NCBI GenBank assembly: GCA_965261065.1
Contig: OZ253444.1
Location: 7,750,001-7,814,000, forward strand
From: JAKZVK01 sp965261065
GTDB lineage: Bacteria > Acidobacteriota > Terriglobia > Bryobacterales > UBA6623
Length of the DNA stretch: 64,000 bases
Direction of reading: 5' to 3'
In this document: positions 8,779 to 17,576 of the stretch, in pieces
How positions within the stretch are numbered: position 1 is the stretch's first letter
Layout: each line of letters begins with the position of its first letter
Notes under the pieces: generated by a model
Databases searched by the model: none
What the model was told of the DNA's origin: nothing
Seen by the model: the letters and a program-made list of their open reading frames with translations, nothing else
Position numbers and translations under genes: made by a program

Positions 8779-10444
8779 CCCGCATTTTCAATTTGATGTA
8801 TGAGCTTCAGACCATCCAGCGACCTTCAGCGTCTTTATTGATAGGGGCTAGAGCCCGATAAGGACGCCATGGAGGTCAACACCCGATGGGTGAAAAAGAA
8901 AACAAGCCGTTTCAGCTCACGTTCAATGGATTTCTCAAAGTCGATTTCCAAGGATCGCGAGTCACCTCGGATGGCGGTCTGATTCTCGTTCGCGAACTGG
9001 ATGAACGACTCGGACTCGGGAAGCTGATCGACGAGCATATCAGCGACTCGCGACAAGGCTTGAACAAGAAGTTCGCGCTGGCCGATCTGCTGCGGCAGTC
9101 GGTCTACAGCCGACTCGCTGGCTACGAGGACCTCAATGACGCCGTTCGAGTATCCGCCGATCCGACCTTTCGCTTGATCGGCTCGAAGAGGAACTGGGAT
9201 CGCGGAGCAGCCTTGACCTCGACGCTGCATGGCTTCGAGACGGAGATGCTGGCGAGCGAAGAGAACTTGCTGGGGCTGATGGCAGTGAACCGGGAGCTGG
9301 TCGCGCAAGCCGAAGCTCCCGACGGTTCAGACCGCGTGGTGCTCGACATGGACTCCACGGAGAGCCCCGTCCACGGCCAACAGGAAGGCAGTGCCTACAA
9401 CGGCCATTTTGAGTCCCTCTGCTATCACCCGCTGTTGCTGTTCAACCAGCACGGCGACTGCCTAGGCGCGAAGCTGCGTCCCGGCAACGTGCACAGCGCC
9501 GAGGACTGGGACGAGCTGCTACTGCCGGAGATCGAACGACAACAGGCGGAGGGCAAACAGGTGACGTTCCGCGCCGACGCCGCCTTCGCCAAGCCCGAGA
9601 TCTACGAGGCGATGGAGGAGCGCGGCGTGGACTACGTGATTCGCATCCCGGCGAACAAGAGCCTGGAGCTGGAGATCGAGGACATCCTGTTTCGGCCACC
9701 GGGCAGGCCGAACGCCAAGCCCCTAGTGCGCTACAAGAGTTTTCGCTATCAGGCCGAGAGCTGGTCGAAGGCAAGGCGAGTTGTCGCCAAGGTCGAGCAT
9801 CACCAGGGCGAACTATTCCCGCGCGTCGGATTTGTCGTGACGAGCATGAGCTTGCCGAGCCGCTCGGTCGTGCGGTTCTACAACAAGCGCGGCACGGCGG
9901 AGCAGTGGATCAAAGAAGGCAAACAGGCCACGCACTGGACCCGCTTGTCGTGTCACCGCTTCCGAGCCAACGAGGTACGGCTGCAACTCAGCGTGCTGGC
10001 CTACAACCTGGGCAACCTGTGGCGGCGGCTAGGGCTGCCGCAGCGAATCAAAAGCTGGTCGCTAACGAGTTTGCAACACAGGTTGATGAAGACCGGCGGT
10101 CGGCTGGTCAAGCATGCTCGCTACTACTGGTTGCTGCTGGCGGAGGGGCATCTGAACCGGCGGCTGTTCGGTGACATGCTGCATAGGATCTGGGCGCTGC
10201 CTGTGCCGGGTGGGTAGCGTTGCCCGGGCGAGGATCAACAGTTTTTGGCTCCAAAAAGGTTTCGCAGGGAGCAGTGTCGGCCGGAGCGCCGTTCAGTCCG
10301 CTCAATCAACGTCTGTGAGCGGACGGACGAGCCCTGGCGCCTACCGGCGGAGGTGATGTGCAGGGTTCAGCGCGAAAAGACGTGGTATTCGGCGCAGCGG
10401 GGGTGTATCCTGTGACCGTGCCAGGGCCAAAATGGAAATCCTGG
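8779..10444 (+). mobile_element. IS1380-family insertion sequence, copy 2 (1666 bp)
   Basis: Same length and ends as copy 1. It is flanked by a perfect 5-base target duplication CTCAA at 8774-8778 and 10445-10449. Removing the element plus one repeat restores an open frame across the junction, which shows a simple insertion into the sensor-like gene. Confidence 0.95.
8886..10217 (+). CDS. IS1380-family transposase (copy 2)
   Basis: A 443-residue DDE transposase identical to copy 1 except near residue 43 (GKLIDEHISD instead of GQLIDEHLSD). It has the same catalytic residues and an intact reading frame. The near-identity of the two copies 5.9 kb apart provides a substrate for homologous recombination that would delete or duplicate the block between them. 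Confidence 0.95.
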   Translation: MGEKENKPFQLTFNGFLKVDFQGSRVTSDGGLILVRELDERLGLGKLIDEHISDSRQGLNKKFALADLLRQSVYSRLAGYEDLNDAVRVSADPTFRLIGSKRNWDRGAALTSTLHGFETEMLASEENLLGLMAVNRELVAQAEAPDGSDRVVLDMDSTESPVHGQQEGSAYNGHFESLCYHPLLLFNQHGDCLGAKLRPGNVHSAEDWDELLLPEIERQQAEGKQVTFRADAAFAKPEIYEAMEERGVDYVIRIPANKSLELEIEDILFRPPGRPNAKPLVRYKSFRYQAESWSKARRVVAKVEHHQGELFPRVGFVVTSMSLPSRSVVRFYNKRGTAEQWIKEGKQATHWTRLSCHRFRANEVRLQLSVLAYNLGNLWRRLGLPQRIKSWSLTSLQHRLMKTGGRLVKHARYYWLLLAEGHLNRRLFGDMLHRIWALPVPGG

Positions 10445-10449
10445 CTCAA

Positions 10450-10801
10450 ATACCGAGTTCCGGTTGCGGACTATCGATATGTGCTTCTCTACGAGGCAAT
10501 CATGTCTGAGTGCGGTGACGTCATCCTTTTCGACCACGAATATGGGGAATACTTACCAAAGCTGAGCATGTATCCCCTTTCACACTTGACGCTTTCCAGA
10601 GCCAGCCAGTGGCCATCGAGCGCGACAAGAGCCGTTCATTTCGTGGCGCGAAACTATCATTTCGTGGCGGAAAACTGAAAGTGCCTGATTCATTGCTTGC
10701 TCAGATCCGGGTTGCTACGACACACTTTGACGAAGATCCAATCCCGTACATTCTGAGTTCTGAGACAACAACCCGAACTCTCAGAGTCTTCTTTCCCAAG
10801 A
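10450..10801 (+). pseudogene. Sensor-like gene of the TIR operon, middle segment
   Basis: The frame entering from 8778 continues to a TGA at 10678 (YRVPVADYRYVLLYEAIMSE). The frame that continues past the IS1595 site is the -1 frame, open from 10519. It holds RSFRGAKLSFRGGKLKVPDS and then PYILSSETTTRTLRVFFPK. So either a one-base frameshift lies between about 10520 and 10678, or there are two overlapping genes with a GTG start near 10609. The 8-base TCCCAAGA duplicated by IS1595 forms the end of this segment. Confidence 0.5.
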
Positions 10802-11832
10802 GCTGGGTATCCACTTGACTCAGGTGACCCCAAGATGTAGTGTAGGGCCTGGTGGAGGATTACCCGCGCGACCAACTCGAATTCGAGTCTCACTTTGCGA
10901 GCGAGGAGGCTTACCGCGACTATCTGTTCGCCTTGCGCTGGCCAGAGGGTTTCCGCTGTCCAAGGTGTGGGCATGAGCGCGCTTGGCCGGTGCGCAAAGG
11001 GTGGTTCGAATGCGCTCGCTGCGGGCGGCAAACCTCCGTCACCGCCGGCACGATCTTTCAAGACACACGCAAGCCGCTGCGGCTGTGGTTCCGGGCGATG
11101 TGGACCATCACCACGCAGAAGAATGGGGCCAGCGCCCTGGGTCTACAGCGCGTTCTGGGACTGGGCAGTTACCAAACCGCCTGGCCTTGGATGCACAAGC
11201 TGAGGCGAGCGATGGTGCGCCCGGGGCGGGAGCGATTGACGGGCCTCGTCGAGGTCGATAAGACCTACTGGGGCGCTGAAGAAGAAGGGGTAATCGGCCG
11301 GCAGACCGAGCGTAAAGCGTTGATTGCAGTCGCCGCGGAAGAGAGAGGCACCGGGCTGGGGCGCATCCGCATGCAGCGCGTTCAGAACGCCTCGGCGGCC
11401 AGTTTGATGCCCTTCGTCGAGGAGTCGGTCGAGCCGGGCAGCGTGGTTGTTACCGACAACTGGTCGGGCTACGATCCGCTCAAGAAGAAGGACTACCAGC
11501 GTCGTATCATCTCGATTAACAACCGCCGCGAGCAGGCCTCGCAGCTACTGCCGAGGGTGCACTTGGCGATCTCGCTACTCAAGCGCTGGATGCTGGGCAC
11601 GCATCAGGGGGCGGTCAGCCACGAGCATCTGGACTACTATCTCGACGAGTTCGTGTTCCGCTTCAATCGGCGCAGATCACGCAGTCGGGGCAAGCTCTTC
11701 TACCGCCTTGTGCAGCAGGCCATGGCGGTGGAGCCGACGCCGTACCGCTCGATCGTCGCCGATTGGGACGCTAAGACGCTGTGAGCCCAACTACAAGATG
11801 TTGGGGCCACCTGAGTCAAGTGGATACCCGGC
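10802..11832 (+). mobile_element. IS1595-family insertion sequence (1031 bp)
   Basis: Inverted repeats of about 31 bases (GCTGGGTATCCACTTGACTC on the left, GCCGGGTATCCACTTGACTC as complement of the right) are flanked by a perfect 8-base duplication TCCCAAGA at 10794-10801 and 11833-11840. Eight bases is the known IS1595 target size. Removing the element restores the reading frame RVFFPK-KQSVPSILYVGI. Confidence 0.93.
10852..11784 (+). CDS. IS1595-family (ISXO2-like) transposase
   Basis: A 310-residue transposase. An N-terminal zinc ribbon (CPRCG at about residue 37 and CARCG at about 55) is followed by the ISXO2-like catalytic domain: D in LVEVDKTYWGAEEE, D in VVVTDNWSGYDP, and a conserved C-terminal HEHLDYYLDEFVFRFNRR. 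GTG at 10852 is used as start. The frame is intact. Confidence 0.93.
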   Translation: MEDYPRDQLEFESHFASEEAYRDYLFALRWPEGFRCPRCGHERAWPVRKGWFECARCGRQTSVTAGTIFQDTRKPLRLWFRAMWTITTQKNGASALGLQRVLGLGSYQTAWPWMHKLRRAMVRPGRERLTGLVEVDKTYWGAEEEGVIGRQTERKALIAVAAEERGTGLGRIRMQRVQNASAASLMPFVEESVEPGSVVVTDNWSGYDPLKKKDYQRRIISINNRREQASQLLPRVHLAISLLKRWMLGTHQGAVSHEHLDYYLDEFVFRFNRRRSRSRGKLFYRLVQQAMAVEPTPYRSIVADWDAKTL

Positions 11833-11840
11833 TCCCAAGA

Positions 11841-12202
11841 AACAGAGCGTACCCAGTATCCTTTATGTTGGTATCGTGCATTTGGATGTCCCAGAAGCAC
11901 TCGCAACGATCACGGGCGCAATTGCTAAAGGCGACTTTAACATTCTCACGAGCTTGCTCCGGAAAAAGACCGTGGTCAAGAGTGGGTACGAGGCAGTATT
12001 GGAATATGTAGGTAACGGCGCAGAAAACGGATCAGCCAATCAAGTGCCATCTGACAAAGACGAGAAATTGAAGTGGTTTGAAAAACAGTTGTTCGACTGT
12101 GACGAGAAAACGGTCAGCAAGTTGCGCCAGTTCGAAGTACAGGTTCGACCGCCAGAGTATCCACAGCCGTCTAGTGGGGGGCAAGATGGCCACGATGACT
12201 GA
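11841..12202 (+). pseudogene. Sensor-like gene of the TIR operon, 3' segment (second ACT-like domain)
   Basis: The joined frame reads RTLRVFFPK-KQSVPSILYVGI and then HLDVPEALATITGAIAKGDF followed by NILTSLLRKK. This matches the strand-helix-strand-helix pattern of an ACT domain (a ligand-binding fold, often for amino acids). It runs to a TGA at 12200-12202. The end overlaps the start of the TIR gene by 17 bases, so the two were translationally coupled. With its N-terminal half, the ancestral protein would carry two ACT-like domains. Confidence 0.6.
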
Positions 12203-12818
12203 TGATTTGCAGAGGTCCAATAGCGGAGGCAAGAATCTGAAGGCCTCTATTCGCCGCTCGCTTTCGGCTTGCATAGCGCGAGTTAAGGAATCACCTGGTC
12301 CTCACTCGGACTACGCGCAGTCACGGATCGACCTGTTGACGAAGATAGAAGAACGGCTGAACCAAACAAAACCCCGTGTTTTCTTGTCGTACCCAACAAG
12401 GGCAACTGCACATGCCGATCTTCTGAAGAAAGCGCTCGAAAAGTATTTTGACGTCGAAGAATACCGAGAACAGGACTTTCAGGATATCGTCGAACGAGTA
12501 CGAGAGAAGATCAGAAGCTGCGATTTTTTTGTTGGAATCTGGCATCATGAAGAGAGCGGTGGTTCTGTGGCGACCGTGTCCCCGTGGATGCCTTTCGAGT
12601 ACGGAATCGCGCTGGAGGCCAAAAAAGAGGCGATCGTGATCTTCTCGGATCGGCTGCCTGAGGAGATCTGGAAGCGGATCGATCCCGGGAGGTCGCAGCT
12701 GCGCTATAGTGATCTCATATTCACTACCCACACCGTGGAGGCCGTGATGAGGCATTGCGAGACGGAGTGGCTGACGGGTGCTACCGTAAGGGCGAGCGAC
12801 GGACTTCTTGGATGGTAG
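12186..12818 (+). CDS. TIR-domain protein, probable effector of a sensor-TIR operon
   Basis: A 210-residue protein. An N-terminal helical region (about 1-60, basic) is followed by a TIR-like domain beginning RVFLSYPTRATAHADLLKKA near residue 62, then CDFFVGIWHHEES, and SPWMPFEYGIALEAKK, where E138 sits at the position of the catalytic glutamate of NAD-consuming TIR domains. The ATG at 12186 follows a GGGGGG tract and overlaps the 3' end of the sensor-like gene. Bacterial TIR proteins commonly degrade NAD in immunity. No Thoeris, CBASS or Argonaute partner is present nearby. The frame is intact, but its upstream partner is split by two IS and its promoter side by a third. Confidence 0.75.
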   Translation: MATMTDDLQRSNSGGKNLKASIRRSLSACIARVKESPGPHSDYAQSRIDLLTKIEERLNQTKPRVFLSYPTRATAHADLLKKALEKYFDVEEYREQDFQDIVERVREKIRSCDFFVGIWHHEESGGSVATVSPWMPFEYGIALEAKKEAIVIFSDRLPEEIWKRIDPGRSQLRYSDLIFTTHTVEAVMRHCETEWLTGATVRASDGLLGW

Positions 12819-12822
12819 ACGT

Positions 12823-14166
<1,344 letters not shown>

Positions 14167-14241
14167 CCTGGGACTCAGTAGCTGCTACCTCGGTTGCACC
14201 CGTTACACCGTCGCGGTTTGACACACCTGTGGCGTCCGGCT

Positions 14242-15033
14242 ATGCTGCAAGCCGTGATGTGGAAACGGGTCGCCTTTCTCTTGCTGGCATGCAGCGTTTG
14301 CGCGGGCGCGCAGGACGGCAAGAACCCCTACGGCAGCGACCCGGATGCGATCGAGGCAGGCCGCGGCGCGTTTCGCATCTACTGTTCGCCCTGTCACGGT
14401 ATCGGCGGCGTGGGAGGCCGTGGGCCCGACCTGACTCTCGGCGCCTACTCGGTCGGTGACTCCGACGAAGCGCTGTTCAACACGATCTCCGACGGGCTCA
14501 CCGGTACCGAGATGCCCGGCTACGGTTCGCGCATTAGCTCCAACTCACTGTGGAGGATTGTCTCTTACACGCGATCGCTCGCCGGCCGGGGGCGCGAGTC
14601 GGTCACGGGCGATGCGAAGGCCGGCAAGGAAGTCTACTGGGGCAAGGGAGGTTGTGCCGGGTGCCACCGCGTCGACAACAAGGGCGGGCGGCTCGGGCCC
14701 GACCTCAGCCGAATCGGCCGGTCGAGGAGCACCGCTTACTTGCGGGAAGCGATCGTCGACCCCGACAAGAGCATCACGCCGGACTACCACCGCGTGACGG
14801 TCGTGACCAACGAAGGCAAGAAGATCGTCGGCATCGGGTTGAACTACGACAACTTCTCCGCGCTCGTCATGGACTCGAACGAAAACATCCAGTCGTTCCT
14901 GCGAAGCGAGGTGCAATCCATCGAAAAGGGCTACCAATCGCTGATGCCCGGCTATCGCGGCACGCTCAGGGACTCGGAAATCAACGACCTGCTGGCCTAC
15001 TTGGCAGGTCTTCGCGGCGAGGCGCAGCCATGA
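14242..15033 (+). CDS. Di-haem c-type cytochrome, electron acceptor of the PQQ dehydrogenase
   Basis: An exported protein of about 263 residues with a signal peptide (WKRVAFLLLACSVCAGA) and two haem c sites, CSPCH near residue 45 and CAGCH near residue 140. Axial methionines are plausible in TEMPGYG and SLMPGY. The start could be 14242 or 14257. The TGA overlaps the ATG of the PQQ dehydrogenase (ATGA), so the pair is co-translated, and the cytochrome very likely accepts electrons from the quinoprotein in the periplasm. Confidence 0.88.
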   Translation: MLQAVMWKRVAFLLLACSVCAGAQDGKNPYGSDPDAIEAGRGAFRIYCSPCHGIGGVGGRGPDLTLGAYSVGDSDEALFNTISDGLTGTEMPGYGSRISSNSLWRIVSYTRSLAGRGRESVTGDAKAGKEVYWGKGGCAGCHRVDNKGGRLGPDLSRIGRSRSTAYLREAIVDPDKSITPDYHRVTVVTNEGKKIVGIGLNYDNFSALVMDSNENIQSFLRSEVQSIEKGYQSLMPGYRGTLRDSEINDLLAYLAGLRGEAQP

Positions 15034-16661
15034 ACACGTACTTTTTGAAGGGGCACTTTCTAAAGACGCACCTTCTCAAAATCTGTGGGACGTTGTTTCT
15101 CGGCGCGGCGGCAGCCTGGGCCGGCGACGTCACCAACGAGCGTCTGCTGAAGGCTAAGCAATACGACGGGTCGTGGCTGATGTACGGCCGCAACTACTCG
15201 GCGTGGCGCTACAGCGAGTTGAACGACATCAACACCTCGACGGTCAAACGTCTCGTGCCGCAATGGATCTTCCAAACCGGCCTCGGTGGAAAGTTCCAAA
15301 CGACGCCCCTTGTCTTCGATGGGTTGATGTACCTGACCGGCGACAACAACCACGCCTGGGCCGTGGACCCGCGGACCGGCCGCTCGGTCTGGCATCACTC
15401 GAGCACCGTCCCCGACGGCGCGCAGGGGTGTTGCGGCCAGCCCAATCGAGGTTTCGCTGCGCTTGGAGATAAGCTTTTCAAGGTCAATTTCGAAGCCACG
15501 CTGGTTGCCCTCGATGCGAAGACCGGCGGTGTTCTGTGGGAGACCGTCATCGACGACTTCAAGATGGGGTACTCGGCAACCGCCGCGCCGTTGGTGGTCA
15601 AGAACATGGTGCTGGTCGGTATCGCCGGGGCTGAGTTTGGCACGCGCGACTTCCTCGATGCCTACGACGCCGACACCGGGAAACGCATCTGGCGCTTTTG
15701 GACTGTCCCCGGCCCGGGCGAGCCAGGCCACGATACCTGGGGCGGCGATTCCTGGAAGCGCGGTGGGGGTTCCACCTGGGTCACGGGGACCTACGACCCG
15801 GAGTTGAACCTCGTTTACTGGGGCACGGGCAACCCCGGCCCGGACATGGACGGCGATGTCCGCCCGGGTGACAACCTCTACACCTGCTCTGTCGTGGCGC
15901 TCGATGCCGACACTGGTAAGCTCCGCTGGCACTTCCAGTTCACGCCGCACGATGTGCATGACTGGGACGCGGTCGCCGATCCCGTGCTCGTCGATCTCAC
16001 GGTCAAGGGCAAGAAGACCAAAACGCTCATCCAGGCCAACCGCAACGGCTACTACTACGCGCTCGACCGCACCAACGGCGACTTCTTGCTGGCGAGAGGC
16101 TACACCGAGATCACCTGGGCCGACGGCATTGACTCCAGCGGCCGCCCGATCCTGATTCCGGGGAAAGATCCGACCGAGGAAGGCAACGTCGCCTGCCCGG
16201 GCCTGGGCGGCGGACATAACTGGCAGCCCACCGCCTACAGCCCGCGGAGCGGCCTCTACTACTTCCCCACGACCGACGGTTGCCAGATCTACTACAAGAC
16301 CACCCAAGGCTACATCGAGGGCCAGTGGTACCAGGCCAGCACGGTGGCGGGCGTCCCGGCCGAGCCCAACAGCGGCGCGGTGGTGGCGGTCGATCCCGTG
16401 ACGGGCGAAACTCGTTGGCGCTACAAAATGGTGAGCACCCCCTCGGGCGGACTGCTTGCGACGGCCGGCGGCTTGGTGTTCTCCGGCGACGCCGAAGGCT
16501 ACTTTACCGCGCTCGACGCCCGCAGCGGCAAGGTGCTATGGAAGTTCCAGACCGGCGGCCGAATCAGCGCCCCGCCGATCACCTACTCGTTCCGCGGCCG
16601 CCAGTACGTGGCCATCGCGGCGCGCGACTCCCTGATCACGTTTGCGCTGCTTGACGAGTAA
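15030..16661 (+). CDS. PQQ-dependent alcohol/sugar dehydrogenase
   Basis: A 543-residue periplasmic quinoprotein of the methanol/ethanol family with an eight-bladed propeller. Signal sequence near residues 10-32. Adjacent cysteines GCCGQ form the hallmark vicinal disulphide at the active site. Tryptophan-docking repeats such as LDADTGKLRWHF and LDARSGKVLWKF are visible. The active-site aspartate lies in TPHDVHDWDAVADPV. Two residues after this WD comes Val, not the Asp that lanthanide-dependent (XoxF-type) enzymes use, so a calcium enzyme is more likely. It is coupled to the upstream di-haem cytochrome. Substrate not determinable. Confidence 0.9.
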   Translation: MNTYFLKGHFLKTHLLKICGTLFLGAAAAWAGDVTNERLLKAKQYDGSWLMYGRNYSAWRYSELNDINTSTVKRLVPQWIFQTGLGGKFQTTPLVFDGLMYLTGDNNHAWAVDPRTGRSVWHHSSTVPDGAQGCCGQPNRGFAALGDKLFKVNFEATLVALDAKTGGVLWETVIDDFKMGYSATAAPLVVKNMVLVGIAGAEFGTRDFLDAYDADTGKRIWRFWTVPGPGEPGHDTWGGDSWKRGGGSTWVTGTYDPELNLVYWGTGNPGPDMDGDVRPGDNLYTCSVVALDADTGKLRWHFQFTPHDVHDWDAVADPVLVDLTVKGKKTKTLIQANRNGYYYALDRTNGDFLLARGYTEITWADGIDSSGRPILIPGKDPTEEGNVACPGLGGGHNWQPTAYSPRSGLYYFPTTDGCQIYYKTTQGYIEGQWYQASTVAGVPAEPNSGAVVAVDPVTGETRWRYKMVSTPSGGLLATAGGLVFSGDAEGYFTALDARSGKVLWKFQTGGRISAPPITYSFRGRQYVAIAARDSLITFALLDE

Positions 16662-16691
16662 CCGGCGAGTCGGCAACGGCTGGTTGCCGCT

Positions 16692-17372
16692 TCAGAACTG
16701 GTCCAGCAGGCCGCGAAGGTCCCGGGTCTCCGCATCCGGCGCTTCGGGGATACGCTCGGGCGGTTGGCCGAACCGGTTGCACCAGACTACTTGATAGCCG
16801 AACGCCTTGGCCGCACAGGCATCCCAGGCGTTCGAGGAGACAAAGCACATCTCGCCGGCCGGTAGGCCAAGACGTTCAACCCCCAGTTGATAAACCGCCG
16901 GGTCCGGCTTGAACGTGCCCACTTCCTCGACGGACAGCACGGCGTCGAGAGGGTCCGCCAGTTCCGCGTTTTCAACCGCCGAAGCCAACATCTCGGGGGA
17001 ACCATTTGACAAGATGGCAAGCTTCAAGCCGCGCTCCTTGAGTCGGCGCAACGTCTCGGAGACTTCCGGGTAGGGGTCGAGCTGCAGGTACAGGTTCATC
17101 AGCCGTTCACGCAGGGCGGCGTCATCGATGCGGCCCTGGGCCAGCGCAAAGTCGAGCGCATCACCGGTCACTTGCCAGAAGTCCACATGGCGGCGCATCA
17201 ACCCGCGCAGCCAGGTGTATTGAAGCTGCTTCGCCCGCCAGACCTCGGCGAACGGCTGCCAGCGGTCTCCCAGGGCTTCCTTGTGGCGCGCGGCGGCGCT
17301 GTTAACATCGAATAGCGTGCCGTACGCGTCGAACACGCACGCTCGAATCCCCTCGATCTTGGCCCGGCTCAT
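16692..17372 (-). CDS. Haloacid dehalogenase type II (L-2-haloacid dehalogenase-like)
   Basis: A HAD-superfamily protein of 226 residues with the nucleophile motif FDAYGTLFDV, motif II LSNGSP, motif III lysine in TFKPDP, and the type II dehalogenase signature SSNAWDACAAKAFGY. It would hydrolyse short L-2-haloacids. The ATG at 17372 is preceded by AGAGGAG; a GTG at 17387 is possible. It faces the PQQ dehydrogenase convergently and is divergent from the UPF0182 gene. Confidence 0.85.
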   Translation of the reverse strand: MSRAKIEGIRACVFDAYGTLFDVNSAAARHKEALGDRWQPFAEVWRAKQLQYTWLRGLMRRHVDFWQVTGDALDFALAQGRIDDAALRERLMNLYLQLDPYPEVSETLRRLKERGLKLAILSNGSPEMLASAVENAELADPLDAVLSVEEVGTFKPDPAVYQLGVERLGLPAGEMCFVSSNAWDACAAKAFGYQVVWCNRFGQPPERIPEAPDAETRDLRGLLDQF

Positions 17373-17576
17373 GGCTCCTCTGCTCACGGCTCCATGAATT
17401 ATAGGTCGCCGACGCCCCCTAGCGAGGGCCGATCCGATCGTTGTCGAAACCAGGCCCCTGACACCGACTTGCGCTTACAGTCGCGAATTCCTACCATGCG
17501 ATGACGTACCCAAGCCTGCCGGCGGAACGCTCACCCCTTCAACCGCAACCAGGTTTCTCGAAGAAAGAGTGACTCC

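Noticed and set aside
12186..12818. Calling the TIR gene part of a Thoeris system
   Set aside because: No ThsA-like SIR2/SLOG gene is nearby and the coupled partner is ACT-like, so the name is not supported.
15030..16661. Naming the quinoprotein xoxF or mxaF
   Set aside because: The extra lanthanide-binding Asp is absent, and there are no mxa/xox accessory genes; only the broad family is supported.
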